Origin: Shewanella sp. CG12_big_fil_rev_8_21_14_0_65_47_15
GTDB lineage: Bacteria; Pseudomonadota; Gammaproteobacteria; Enterobacterales; Shewanellaceae
Length of the DNA: 64,000 bases
NCBI RefSeq assembly: GCF_002783505.1
Contig: NZ_PFGL01000022.1
Location: 1 to 64,000 of the forward strand
Direction: 5' to 3'
The notes below the pieces were generated by a model. The model was not told the DNA's origin, searched no databases, and saw only the letters and a list, made by a program, of their open reading frames with translations. Shown here piece after piece: positions 1-8,190 of the stretch (position 1 is the first letter of the stretch; each line of letters opens with the position of its first letter). The position numbers were made by a program, and so were the translations under genes.

Positions 1-137
1 TGCTAAAAATCACTATTTTTCAATCAAATAGCCTGAATTAATCACTCATTATCCATTTACTCCATACCTTGTCAGCTTTTTCACTGCTAAGTGACTTTTC
101 GTTACTTGAAGGTAATTTGAAAGTGCATTATGTTGTT

Positions 138-205
138 TTAAAATGGATGGCCTGATTTTTGTGCCTTAAAATGGATGGCCTGATTTTTGTGCCTGATTTT
201 TCGCC
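138..205. repeat. 28-bp tandem direct repeat, two copies plus a partial third
   Basis: A 28-bp unit beginning TTAAAATGGATGGCC occurs at 138-165 and again, identical, at 166-193. A shortened third copy (TGATTTTTCGCC) follows to about 205. The repeat sits exactly where the reading frame of the downstream deaminase fragment opens, and a TGA inside the second copy closes that frame upstream. I infer that slippage or recombination here marks the breakpoint that separated the toxin tip from its parent gene. Confidence 0.85.
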
Positions 206-435
206 TAAATGTTACTGGAGCACTTATGGGGACCTCTGCTTCAGCCAGAAAGCCGTGGCATGGAGGCTGTGCAGAAATAGTTTGTTTAGATAAAGCTATG
301 AATGCAGGAGTCGATCCAAGTGGTGGAACTATGCGCGCAGTGAACATAGGAATTTCTGGCAATGGTCATAATACAGTAAAAGAAATTTGCACGTCTTGTA
401 ACGATATTTTGAATTTCTTCGGAGTAAATAAGTGA
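187..435 (+). CDS. Truncated YwqJ-type deaminase toxin domain (orphan polymorphic-toxin tip)
   Basis: This 82-residue ORF carries the core of a YwqJ-family nucleic-acid or nucleotide deaminase, the C-terminal warhead of polymorphic/Rhs-type toxins. Visible are the zinc and catalytic motif HGGCAE (near residues 25-30), the following segment AMNAGVDPSGG, and the second zinc motif CTSC near the end, then a closing FFGV. Family members normally have this domain at the end of a much longer secreted protein. Here the frame is closed by a stop at 181-183, so the delivery part and the domain's first elements are missing. The listed start is a TTG; no ribosome site supports it, so it may not be translated alone. 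It overlaps the next gene by 4 bp (GTGA), as toxin/immunity pairs often do. Family assignment is fairly sure; activity is doubtful. Confidence 0.6.
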   Translation: MCLIFRLNVTGALMGTSASARKPWHGGCAEIVCLDKAMNAGVDPSGGTMRAVNIGISGNGHNTVKEICTSCNDILNFFGVNK

Positions 436-845
436 ATATAGGTTCAATTCTTTGGCCGCTAGACAAGCGTGAAGCGGTCAATTTATATCTTGGATTTTTA
501 ATAAAAATTGTAGAGTACTTTGGATTCCGTTTTTCCAGTGATGGCCCTGATCCTATTTCAATTTCAAAAGCTTATATTGCAGGAACTGTGTCTGAACAGG
601 ATTATAGAGAGTGTGCAAATGTTTGGTGGGCCTATTTGGACGGTAGTGGTGCAATACGTAACTTGACCGATGAGGATGCATTGTTGGCTCGTATAGCGAT
701 TTGCTTGCTATCGGTAACAAAAGAAGATGCAGAAGAACTAGGGGAGCATCTTTCTTGGTTCTTTGAGGTCTTGGAACAAGTAGGGGTAGATATAGATAAG
801 CCTATTGATATGATGGTTAACCATTTCAAATTTACTAAGAACTAA
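432..845 (+). CDS. Putative immunity protein for the deaminase toxin
   Basis: This 137-residue acidic, soluble protein starts at a GTG that overlaps the stop codon of the deaminase fragment, so translation is probably coupled. I do not recognise a named domain. It is rich in helix-forming and aromatic residues (for example WWAYLDG and LSWFFEVLEQ), has no signal peptide and no membrane segment. The role as cognate immunity protein rests on position and size: polymorphic-toxin modules place a small cytosolic immunity gene immediately after the toxin tip. If the toxin fragment is dead, this gene could be kept as protection against toxins from neighbouring cells. It could equally be an unrelated hypothetical. 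Confidence 0.5.
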   Translation: MNIGSILWPLDKREAVNLYLGFLIKIVEYFGFRFSSDGPDPISISKAYIAGTVSEQDYRECANVWWAYLDGSGAIRNLTDEDALLARIAICLLSVTKEDAEELGEHLSWFFEVLEQVGVDIDKPIDMMVNHFKFTKN

Positions 846-1357
846 AAAAACAGGACATATGTGGGCGCTCCTTGTGAGTTAAAGAGAGGGAGCGGACAGA
901 CCAGCAGCCTGAGCAGTCTGGTGATTAGCGAGACGACTGTCCGCCCCATGGCCGCTTCTTGACATCCATGCCATCGCGGTATTTGTGGATCCTTTCACAT
1001 CAGATGGGGCGGCCCAGCATCCAGACGGACTTGCACAACATCCCTATTTAACTGCCAGTTCGCCATCTGATAGGCTGGAGGCCTGAATGTCGTGCAATGC
1101 ACGGGAGACATGAGAACGACCATGACTCTCGTTCATAAACTTGAAGCTCTAGGTTTCTATTCACTGTGTCGATGAGTGAACGCCATGGCAAACCTGCAAG
1201 TGAACATTAGAAAAGGCCAATGTGACAAGCATATCATCCTGTGCAACACAGATTACCAACTACTACAACTTAAGTACTACACTTTAGAGTGGCAATGGGG
1301 ATTTCTATCTGCTTGTTCTATCATAAGCGATAAAAATCAATTATTCGGAATTAAAGC
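846..1357. other. Intergenic region with nested inverted repeats; no supported gene
   Basis: I find no credible protein here; the 68-codon frame at 1176-1382 has no ribosome site and no recognisable features. The segment 861-1140 is unusually structured. Pairs are CGCTCC 866-871 with GGAGCG 889-894, GCGGACAG 892-899 with CTGTCCGC 937-944, ACCAG 900-904 with CTGGT 918-922, CCGCCCCAT 941-949 with ATGGGGCGG 1004-1012, and GAACGA with TCGTTC near 1112-1131. Some pairings exclude each other. It could be a structured RNA, a decayed mobile element or an intron remnant. The promoter for the next gene should lie in 1140-1357. Confidence 0.4.
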
Positions 1358-2347
1358 ATGCCATCACGCGAGCAATTGCTAGAAGTAATTAATATTCAGG
1401 CTGAAATAGCCAAGTTAGGGTTAGATTTAGGCGGGGTAATGCAATATGTCGTAGAGCAAACGCTGCCTTTGATTGATGCCGATGGCGCCGCGATTGAACT
1501 GGTCGAAGATGGCGACATGGTGTACCGGGCGGCTTCGGGCATAGCCACACCTCAGCTTGGTCTACGACTAAAGGTTGACGCTAGTTTGTCTGGTTTGTGC
1601 ATTAAAACGGGAGAAGTACTCGCCTGCACCGATGCGGCAACAGACACCCGAGTCGATCGAGCCGCCTGCAATAAAGTCGGCTTGCGCTCTATGCTGGTCA
1701 TGCCCCTAACATACCAAGGCGCCACCGTTGGTGTGCTTAAAGCCGTATCGCGGCATGTCGGCAAGTTTCAACAACCGGATATCACACTGCTGAATATGCT
1801 ATCGGAAGTCGTGGCGGCCGCCATGTATTTTTCGGTCAAATACGATAGCGACAATTTGTTTTTCAAAGCCACCCACGACAGTATGACTGGCCTTGCCAAC
1901 CGAGCATTGTTTATGGACCGACTGCACAATGCGGTCGCACGGGCGAAGCGCGAACAACTCTCCACTGGTCTGTTGATGATGGATATGGACGGACTGAAAC
2001 AGATCAATGATAAGCATGGTCACCGCGCCGGAGATGCCGTGCTGTTAGAGTTTGCCAAGCGCCTGCAACAGACAACCCGCGACACAGATCTCGCCGCCCG
2101 ACTAGGCGGGGATGAATTTGGGATCATTCTAACGCCGCTAGAAAATCCAGAGGCAGTTACAGCGGCGCTCCTGCGTATCGAAGCGGCCATGGTGCCACCT
2201 CTGACATTTGAAGACAGCAACTACCAGTTACAAGTCAGCATTGGTGCCGTCGTATTGCCACAGGACGGTATGGAACCCGACAAACTGCTGGAACTGGCCG
2301 ATCAACGCATGTATGCGATGAAACATGTACATAAAAAGAGGTCTTAA
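1358..2347 (+). CDS. GAF-domain diguanylate cyclase
   Basis: This 329-residue cytosolic protein has an N-terminal GAF sensor domain (about residues 15-155) and a C-terminal GGDEF domain (about 170-325). The catalytic motif RLGGDEF is intact (G250-F254), and an RxxD inhibitory-site motif (RDTD) ends five residues before GGDEF. It should make cyclic di-GMP from two GTP under feedback inhibition by its product. What the GAF domain senses cannot be read from sequence. The ATG start has only a weak ribosome site (GGAATTAAAGC). The gene stands alone, with no partner for an operon. Confidence 0.9.
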   Translation: MPSREQLLEVINIQAEIAKLGLDLGGVMQYVVEQTLPLIDADGAAIELVEDGDMVYRAASGIATPQLGLRLKVDASLSGLCIKTGEVLACTDAATDTRVDRAACNKVGLRSMLVMPLTYQGATVGVLKAVSRHVGKFQQPDITLLNMLSEVVAAAMYFSVKYDSDNLFFKATHDSMTGLANRALFMDRLHNAVARAKREQLSTGLLMMDMDGLKQINDKHGHRAGDAVLLEFAKRLQQTTRDTDLAARLGGDEFGIILTPLENPEAVTAALLRIEAAMVPPLTFEDSNYQLQVSIGAVVLPQDGMEPDKLLELADQRMYAMKHVHKKRS

Positions 2348-2483
2348 AAGTAGGGCCTGCCTACCCTAACGTGAAACGGATAACCTATTGCTGAAGTAAG
2401 AATAACGTACTGATAGCAAAGCCATCCCCCCAATTGCTGCTACACTCAAATTCTGCGCAATATCTCTACAAAAGGATTTGTTT

Positions 2484-4010
2484 ATGGCGATTGCCTGCGT
2501 CAATACCCGAGCCAGTTGTGGGGTCGAAGCCCCCGAAGTCACGGTTGAAGTCCACCTCAGCAATGGCCTCCCCGCATTCAACCTAGTAGGATTGCCCGAA
2601 GCCTCAGTCAAAGAAGCGCGCGAGCGAGTGCGTAGCGCGCTGATCAATGCGGGGTTTGAGTTCCCAATGCGCAGAATAACCGTCAACCTTGCGCCAGCGG
2701 ACTTGCCTAAGCAAGGGGGGCGCTACGACTTACCCATAGCCATTGGTATACTCGCGGCCTCGGAGCAAATACCCGCTAACAGTCTCAAAAATACCGAGTT
2801 TGTCGGTGAGTTAGCCCTATCGGGGCAAATTCGGTACTGCCAAGGACTACTGCCTGCGATTATTGCGGCCAAACGTCAGGACAACACCTTGATTTTACCG
2901 CTAGAGAATCGCCACGATGCCGAGCTGGTCGGCTATCACAGGGTATTTTTTGGCTCGCATTTACAAAGCCTCGCAGCCTTTTTGCTCGGCCAAGCACCAC
3001 TGCCAGCACTCGATAGCCACCTCGAATGGGTGAGCGAAGCCGCGCCAGAGTCAGAGCATTGTCTAAGCGATGTGATAGGCCAATATCAGGCAAAGCAAGC
3101 GCTGGAGATTGCCGCCGCGGGCAACCATAATTTGCTGATGTTAGGCCCACCGGGAACCGGCAAAACTATGCTGGCGAGCCGCATGATGGCGCTGCTCCCC
3201 AGCTTAAGTTATGAAGAAGCCTTAGAAGTCGCCGCAATTCACTCAGTTGCTGGGCTCGATATCAAGCCGCAACATTTTTTAAAACGTCCCTTTAGGGCAC
3301 CTCACCACACAAGTTCATCCATCTCCCTCGTTGGCGGCGGCAGCATACCTAAACCAGGAGAAATATCCCTCGCCCATCGCGGCGTATTATTTCTAGATGA
3401 AGTGGCTGAATTTCCACGTAAAGTCCTCGACTGCCTACGTGAACCTATGGAGACGGGCGAAGTGGTGATTTCCCGCGCCGCCGCTAAACTCACCTTTTTA
3501 AGTCGTTTCCAATTGATCGCCGCCATGAACCCTAGCCCCAGCGGCGATATAGATACCCATAACCGCGCTACCCCAGATCAAGTGCAGCGTTACCTTGCTA
3601 GATTGTCCGGCCCTTTTTTAGATAGATTCGACCTCACCATTGAGGTGCCCAAACTTCCCGCAGGCACACTCACCCAAGCCGCTGTGCCGAGTGAAACCAG
3701 CCAAGAGGTCGCCAAACGAGTCAAGCGCGCCCGGGATATTCAGCTCGCGAGGGCTGGGGTACTCAATAGCGAACTCTCGGGTAAGCAACTCAAACTGTTC
3801 AGTGGCCTAAGCGAGGCCGATCTGATTTTTCTAGAACAAAGTGTGGTTAAACTTGGGCTCTCAGTGCGCAGCTTTCATCGTATACAAAGGGTTGCCCGCA
3901 CTATTGCCGACCTCGAACAAACGCCAAATACCGAAAGGCGTCACTTAGCCCAAGCCTTAGGTTATCGCGCCATGGATAGGCTGTTAGCGCGATTATCCCA
4001 GCAGTATTGA
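2484..4010 (+). CDS. comM: YifB/ComM family Mg-chelatase-like AAA+ ATPase
   Basis: Members of this family form hexameric AAA+ helicases; ComM promotes branch migration during natural transformation and homologous recombination. The protein (508 residues from this start) has an N-terminal ChlI-like domain, then the ATPase core with Walker A GPPGTGKT (about 221-228) and Walker B VLFLDE (about 301-306), and the C-terminal Mg-chelatase domain. I chose the ATG at 2484, which has AAAGGA seven bases upstream. The TTG two codons earlier is unlikely. The next gene is 100 bp away, so it is probably monocistronic. Family is certain; the role in transformation in this organism is inferred. Confidence 0.93.
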   Translation: MAIACVNTRASCGVEAPEVTVEVHLSNGLPAFNLVGLPEASVKEARERVRSALINAGFEFPMRRITVNLAPADLPKQGGRYDLPIAIGILAASEQIPANSLKNTEFVGELALSGQIRYCQGLLPAIIAAKRQDNTLILPLENRHDAELVGYHRVFFGSHLQSLAAFLLGQAPLPALDSHLEWVSEAAPESEHCLSDVIGQYQAKQALEIAAAGNHNLLMLGPPGTGKTMLASRMMALLPSLSYEEALEVAAIHSVAGLDIKPQHFLKRPFRAPHHTSSSISLVGGGSIPKPGEISLAHRGVLFLDEVAEFPRKVLDCLREPMETGEVVISRAAAKLTFLSRFQLIAAMNPSPSGDIDTHNRATPDQVQRYLARLSGPFLDRFDLTIEVPKLPAGTLTQAAVPSETSQEVAKRVKRARDIQLARAGVLNSELSGKQLKLFSGLSEADLIFLEQSVVKLGLSVRSFHRIQRVARTIADLEQTPNTERRHLAQALGYRAMDRLLARLSQQY

Positions 4011-4110
4011 CACAATAAATGTTAACAAATGCCCCGACCAGCTGACCGATGATTGAGCCAAAGGCCGACACCGAGTAACATAGGCCTCCAATTTTTGTCA
4101 GGGGGCGCTA

Positions 4111-5007
4111 ATGGTGACGCTGCTTTCACAGATCAAAGGCTGTATAGCCTTCTTAGGCTATGTCGTTAATACGATTTTTTGGGCGATCCCCATTATCTTG
4201 GGCAGTGTGATCAAACTTATCCCCTTTGCTCCACTAAGAACGGCCACCAGCTATGTGCTCGATTTTTGCGCCAGTGCCTGGATTAGCGTTAATGGTGTCA
4301 TTGAGCGTTTGCTGCATCCGGTGAAAATCGAGCTGACGGGCGATACTCAATTTTCAACCAAAGAGTGGTACATGGTGATCGCTAACCACCAATCTTGGGT
4401 GGATATTTTGATCCTGCAGCGCATATTTAACCACAAGATCCCCTTCCTCAAATTCTTCTTAAAGCAGGAACTGATTTTTGTGCCCATACTCGGGCTAGCT
4501 TGGTGGGCACTGGACTTTCCTTTTATGCGCCGTTATAGCACAGCGCAGCTTAAAAAAAATCCCAAGTTAAGGGGTAAAGATATTGAAATCACACGTAAAG
4601 CTTGCGCTAAATTTAAGGCTAAGCCGGTGAGTGTGATGAACTTTGTCGAAGGGACACGTTTCCACAAAACTAAGCATAAGAAGCAAAACTCTCAGTTCCA
4701 ACATTTGTTAAAACCCAAAGCGGGTGGCATGGCCTTCGCGCTATCGGCCATGGGAGACCAGATCCATAGGCTAGTGGATGTGGCTATCTACTACCCCGAT
4801 CACGTTCCTAGCTATTGGGATTACCTGACAGGCAAGCTGCCAAGCGTTAAAGTGCACATTAAAATATCCGATATCGATCCCGCCATGCGCGGGGATTATA
4901 TGAATGACCGCAATTTCAAAATTGGCTTTCAAGAACAGTTAAATCAGCTCTGGCTCACTAAGGATAGCGTGATAAGCCAACTCGCTGGCCAAGTGAATAA
5001 AGAATAA
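4111..5007 (+). CDS. PlsC/YihG-like acyltransferase (first of a tandem pair)
   Basis: This 298-residue membrane-associated protein belongs to the glycerolipid acyltransferase fold. An N-terminal hydrophobic segment (about residues 10-40) anchors it. The catalytic NHxxxxD motif is present as NHQSWVD (N92-D98), and the substrate-binding EGTR motif lies at E180-R183. It resembles E. coli YihG more than the essential PlsC and probably moves an acyl chain onto a lysophospholipid. The start follows AGGGGGCG. A paralogue begins 13 bp downstream, so the two are one transcription unit and look like an old gene duplication. Acceptor specificity is unknown. Confidence 0.88.
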   Translation: MVTLLSQIKGCIAFLGYVVNTIFWAIPIILGSVIKLIPFAPLRTATSYVLDFCASAWISVNGVIERLLHPVKIELTGDTQFSTKEWYMVIANHQSWVDILILQRIFNHKIPFLKFFLKQELIFVPILGLAWWALDFPFMRRYSTAQLKKNPKLRGKDIEITRKACAKFKAKPVSVMNFVEGTRFHKTKHKKQNSQFQHLLKPKAGGMAFALSAMGDQIHRLVDVAIYYPDHVPSYWDYLTGKLPSVKVHIKISDIDPAMRGDYMNDRNFKIGFQEQLNQLWLTKDSVISQLAGQVNKE

Positions 5008-5020
5008 GGGTAGCGCCAAT

Positions 5021-5962
5021 ATGTTGAATTTTCTCCCCGGTCCCGTGCTGTTTATTCTCAGCTTGAGCTTACTTATCATTAATACCGCCTTTTGGGGCTC
5101 GCTCGTCTGCCTCGGTGGATTAGTGAAAATACTAATGCCAGTGCAAGGGGCACGTAATGCGGTGACAGCACTAATGAACCGTTTTATGTGGGCGTGGGCG
5201 AGCTGTAATGGCGGCATCTTATTTTTGATCGCCAAAATCGAATGGGATGTTCAAGGGCTTGACGGACTTGATAAAAATGGTTGGTACTTGCTGATCAGCA
5301 ACCATCTGAGTGGTTTTGATATCGCGGCGCAAACTTACTTGTTGCGTAACCATATCCCTATGCTGAAGTTTTTCCTCAAGAAAGAACTCATCTATGTGCC
5401 CATTATGGGCCTAGGTTGTTGGGCGCTGGATATGCCATTTATGGACAGAACCAGCCCGGCAAAACTCAAAAAGAACCCTAAGCTTAAGGGGAAGGACTTA
5501 GCCACGACTCGCCGTGCCTGTGAAAAATTTAAGAATATGCCTACCTCAATTATCAACTATGTTGAGGGCAGCCGTTTTACCGAGGATAAGCGCCAGCGTC
5601 AGGATTCGCCCTATCAATATTTATTACGTCCCAAGGCCGGAGGCATCGCCTTTACCCTGTCGGCCATGGGCGAGCAATTTACCAATCTGTTGGATGTCAC
5701 CTTAGTGTATCCAGATGCCCCGGACGATATTTTGTTCGGGGTGATGAATGGTAAAGTGAATAAAATCATAGTACGAGTGCGGGCTCTACCCGTTCCCCAG
5801 GTCGATGCTAACCGTTATTTTTCCGAGTCCGAATACCGCGTCGAATTTCAGCGCTGGTTAAATCAGCTTTGGACTGAAAAAGATCAGCAGATCCATTGCC
5901 TGCTCCATAGCCAGCAAATACAAAGCGATAGCGCCACCAGCACCAATCATACCGCTCATTAA
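5021..5962 (+). CDS. PlsC/YihG-like acyltransferase (second of a tandem pair)
   Basis: This 313-residue protein is a clear paralogue of the gene before it. It keeps the same layout: an N-terminal hydrophobic anchor, the catalytic NHxxxxD motif as NHLSGFD (N94-D100), the block PKAGGIAF, and EGSR (E182-R185) in place of EGTR. Both paralogues share the sequence around KFFLK(K/Q)ELI(Y/F)VPI and the KKNPKL(R/K)GKD segment. Since both catalytic motifs are intact, neither copy looks dead. They may differ in acyl donor or acceptor. A short hydrophilic tail after residue 300 is unique to this copy. Confidence 0.88.
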   Translation: MLNFLPGPVLFILSLSLLIINTAFWGSLVCLGGLVKILMPVQGARNAVTALMNRFMWAWASCNGGILFLIAKIEWDVQGLDGLDKNGWYLLISNHLSGFDIAAQTYLLRNHIPMLKFFLKKELIYVPIMGLGCWALDMPFMDRTSPAKLKKNPKLKGKDLATTRRACEKFKNMPTSIINYVEGSRFTEDKRQRQDSPYQYLLRPKAGGIAFTLSAMGEQFTNLLDVTLVYPDAPDDILFGVMNGKVNKIIVRVRALPVPQVDANRYFSESEYRVEFQRWLNQLWTEKDQQIHCLLHSQQIQSDSATSTNHTAH

Positions 5963-6018
5963 GCGACTTCCCCGAAGATATTTCCACTTAGTTGCCTTAT
6001 CAAAATATATCCAAGCTA

Positions 6019-6048
6019 CCTCAAGATACGAGTTTTAGTATCTTGAGG
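6019..6048. terminator. 11-bp perfect inverted repeat downstream of the acyltransferases
   Basis: CCTCAAGATAC (6019-6029) pairs perfectly with GTATCTTGAGG (6038-6048) across an 8-nt loop. It begins 57 bp after the second acyltransferase. There is no T-run after the right arm, so it is not a canonical intrinsic terminator. It may be a dispersed hairpin repeat or a 3'-end stabiliser. Confidence 0.45.
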
Positions 6049-6156
6049 CAGATATCACTCCCATGCCGCTAACAGTATTACCCCCATTATGACTTTGTTG
6101 GACTCAACCCTGCCCCAGAGAAAAACGCGTCTCGTTTTAGCGAACAAAAACTATAA

Positions 6157-6168
6157 ATTGTTGACAAT
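6157..6168. promoter_or_regulatory. GntR-type operator, site 1
   Basis: The 12-mer ATTGTTGACAAT has perfect ATTGT/ACAAT arms and fits the TGTNNACA core typical of FCD-subfamily GntR operators. It is the most distal of three copies before the GntR gene, 119 bp upstream of site 2. I infer that the adjacent GntR protein binds it. Confidence 0.65.
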
Positions 6169-6286
6169 TTATCATTTAAAATTTTAAAAAAAAAATTAAT
6201 TAAATTACATTTAAACATAAAGCACATATAAATCAAATAAATAATCACGACGCCTCTATAATATAGACTCATGTCTAATTCGCCAT

Positions 6287-6298
6287 ATTGTTGACAAT
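6287..6298. promoter_or_regulatory. GntR-type operator, site 2, overlapping a predicted -35 box
   Basis: The same 12-mer as site 1 (ATTGTTGACAAT), extended here by AT on both sides into a longer palindrome. It contains TTGACA (6291-6296), a perfect -35 hexamer. A bound repressor would therefore occlude RNA polymerase. Confidence 0.72.
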
Positions 6299-6319
6299 AT
6301 GCCGATAGAGGTCTATTTT
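6291..6319 (+). promoter_or_regulatory. Predicted sigma-70 promoter of the prp operon
   Basis: TTGACA at 6291-6296 is followed after exactly 17 bp by TATTTT at 6314-6319. Transcription would begin near 6326, inside operator site 3. A second -10-like TATAAT at 6257-6262 has no obvious -35. The position between two operators suggests tight repression. Confidence 0.6.
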
Positions 6320-6325
6320 TTCTCC

Positions 6326-6337
6326 ATTGTCGACAAT
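6326..6337. promoter_or_regulatory. GntR-type operator, site 3, at the predicted start of transcription
   Basis: ATTGTCGACAAT is a perfect palindrome, differing from sites 1 and 2 only in the two central bases. Its centre lies 39 bp from that of site 2, close to four helical turns, so proteins on both sites could sit on the same face of the DNA. It overlaps the predicted transcription start and lies just before the regulator gene. Confidence 0.72.
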
Positions 6338-6347
6338 CCTCTGAATA

Positions 6348-7121
6348 GTGATGCGCTATATGTTAAAGCAAGACGCGAGGTTCCCTATTGATGACACCCC
6401 AAGCCAAATGGCCGATAAGGTGAAATCTGTGACTACCGAAAAGACCTCGACCACATTAGCCGATCAGATTTTGGTGCAGATCCAAACCAGCATCATCAAG
6501 GGCGAGTTGCCAGCGGGCAGCAAGATTAACGAACAAGCACTGGCCGAAAAATACGGCATCAGCCGCGGCCCGACCCGCGAAGCCCTACAAACCTTAGAAA
6601 GACAACGCTTAGTCGTGCGTGCCCCCCATATTGGCGCCCGCGTTGCCCAACTGACGGTTAGCGAACTTAACGATTTATATCAACTGCGTAGCGTACTCGA
6701 AGGCATGGCCTGTGAACTGGCCGCCAGCCGTATCACCCCAGAGCAACTCACCAAGTTAGAAGATCTGCTCGCGGCTCAAGAAGCGGCGCTGATTAAGGGG
6801 GATACCTATTTCCAAGAGGAAGGTGATGTCGATTTCCACTACCAAATCATTCAAGCCAGTGGCAATAAGCATCTGCAGGAAACCTTAATCGGTGGCCTGT
6901 ATCACCTACTGCGGATGTACCGTTACCAATGCACTAATCAGAATCGCCCCGTTAAAGCCATTGCCGAGCACAGACGCATAGTGGAAGCCATAGCCCAGCG
7001 CGATGGTGAACTAGCGGGACTCCTCATGCGCCGCCATATAGAACAAGGCCGCAAAAATACCGAATTACGTTTGATTGAATTGCAAGCCAATGCCGCCGCT
7101 AAAGACACCTTAGCCAACTAA
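6348..7121 (+). CDS. GntR family (FCD) regulator of the 2-methylcitrate operon
   Basis: This 257-residue protein has an N-terminal winged helix-turn-helix (about residues 36-100, with [25 protein letters not shown]) and a C-terminal all-helical FCD ligand domain (about 110-240). FCD proteins bind small carboxylates, so a 2-methylcitrate-pathway intermediate is a reasonable inducer. It is the first gene of the prp operon and lies behind three matching operators, so it probably represses its own operon. The start is uncertain: GTG at 6348, ATG at 6351 or 6360, or ATG at 6408. None has a clear ribosome site. Many other bacteria use a sigma-54 PrpR activator instead; none is seen here. Confidence 0.88.
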   Translation: MMRYMLKQDARFPIDDTPSQMADKVKSVTTEKTSTTLADQILVQIQTSIIKGELPAGSKINEQALAEKYGISRGPTREALQTLERQRLVVRAPHIGARVAQLTVSELNDLYQLRSVLEGMACELAASRITPEQLTKLEDLLAAQEAALIKGDTYFQEEGDVDFHYQIIQASGNKHLQETLIGGLYHLLRMYRYQCTNQNRPVKAIAEHRRIVEAIAQRDGELAGLLMRRHIEQGRKNTELRLIELQANAAAKDTLAN

Positions 7122-7173
7122 CGCTAAGTACATGCGGCCCAATATGCCTATAGAAAAGATAAGGACAAAGACC

Positions 7174-8052
7174 ATGACACAAAGCGCAGGATTACGTTTT
7201 CGCCAAGCCCTCGCCAACGCTAAACCGTTGCAAATCCTTGGTACGACCAATGCTTACTTTGCCTTAATGGCAGAGCAAACTGGCTTTCAAGCCCTTTACC
7301 TCTCTGGAGCCGGTGTCGCTAACGCCTCCTACGGTTTACCCGACTTAGGCATGACCTCGATGAACGACGTGCTGATCGATGCGGGCCGCATCACCTCGGC
7401 AACCCAATTGCCGCTATTGGTCGATATCGACACTGGCTGGGGCGGCGCATTCAATATCGCCCGTACCATTAAAGAGTTTGAAAAAATTGGTGTTGCCGCC
7501 GTACACATGGAAGACCAAGTATCACAAAAACGCTGTGGCCATAGACCCAATAAAGCCGTAGTCAGCACAGAAGAAATGGTGGATCGCATTAAAGCCGCCG
7601 TCGATGCCCGCACCGATCCTAACTTTGTGATCATGGCGCGTACCGATGCGGTCGCCGTTGAGGGCTTAGAAGCTGGGATCGAGCGCGCCAAAGCCTATAT
7701 TGCCGCCGGTGCCGATATGATTTTCGCCGAAGCCTTAACCGAGCTAGACCAATACCGCCACTTCAAGGCCCAGGTTAACGCACCGATCCTAGCGAATATG
7801 ACCGAGTTCGGCCAAACCCAACTATTTAATAAAGAAGAACTCGCCGAGGCGGGCGCCGATATGGTGCTGTATCCCCTAGGCACTTTCCGTGCGGCCAACC
7901 AAGCGGCATTGAAGGTGATGCAAGCGCTGATGAATGACGGTCATCAACGCAATGTATTAGACACTATGCAGAGCCGCACGGATCTGTATAAGTATTTGGG
8001 CTACCACGCCTTTGAAGACAAGTTAGATCAACTGTTTAACCAAGATAAATAA
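7174..8052 (+). CDS. prpB: 2-methylisocitrate lyase
   Basis: PrpB cleaves 2-methylisocitrate to pyruvate and succinate, the last step of the 2-methylcitrate cycle for propionate. From the ATG at 7174, which has AAGGA eight bases upstream, it is 292 residues, the usual family length. The isocitrate lyase/PEP mutase signature KRCGH lies at 119-123 with the catalytic Cys121, and DIDTGWGG carries the metal-binding aspartates. An upstream frame extension to 7132 is unlikely. It is 52 bp after the regulator gene and heads the enzyme genes of the operon. Confidence 0.95.
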   Translation: MTQSAGLRFRQALANAKPLQILGTTNAYFALMAEQTGFQALYLSGAGVANASYGLPDLGMTSMNDVLIDAGRITSATQLPLLVDIDTGWGGAFNIARTIKEFEKIGVAAVHMEDQVSQKRCGHRPNKAVVSTEEMVDRIKAAVDARTDPNFVIMARTDAVAVEGLEAGIERAKAYIAAGADMIFAEALTELDQYRHFKAQVNAPILANMTEFGQTQLFNKEELAEAGADMVLYPLGTFRAANQAALKVMQALMNDGHQRNVLDTMQSRTDLYKYLGYHAFEDKLDQLFNQDK

Positions 8053-8190
8053 CCGACAAGCTGCAACCCTACCGGAGAGAGGCCTTAACCTAAGTGTATG
8101 GCCTTAATCCACACTGCAGCCTTAACCAATAAAGGTGGGCCATCCAATAGGCCCGCAATAATCACTCAGAGTTAACGGAAGGGAAGAATT

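Noticed and set aside
1176-1382. Plus-strand frame of 68 codons before the GAF-GGDEF gene
   Set aside because: No ribosome site, no recognisable motif, and it overlaps the start of the next gene.
4020-4100. Short minus-strand frame with AGG-rich start between comM and the acyltransferases
   Set aside because: Only 19 codons long with no conserved features; probably chance.
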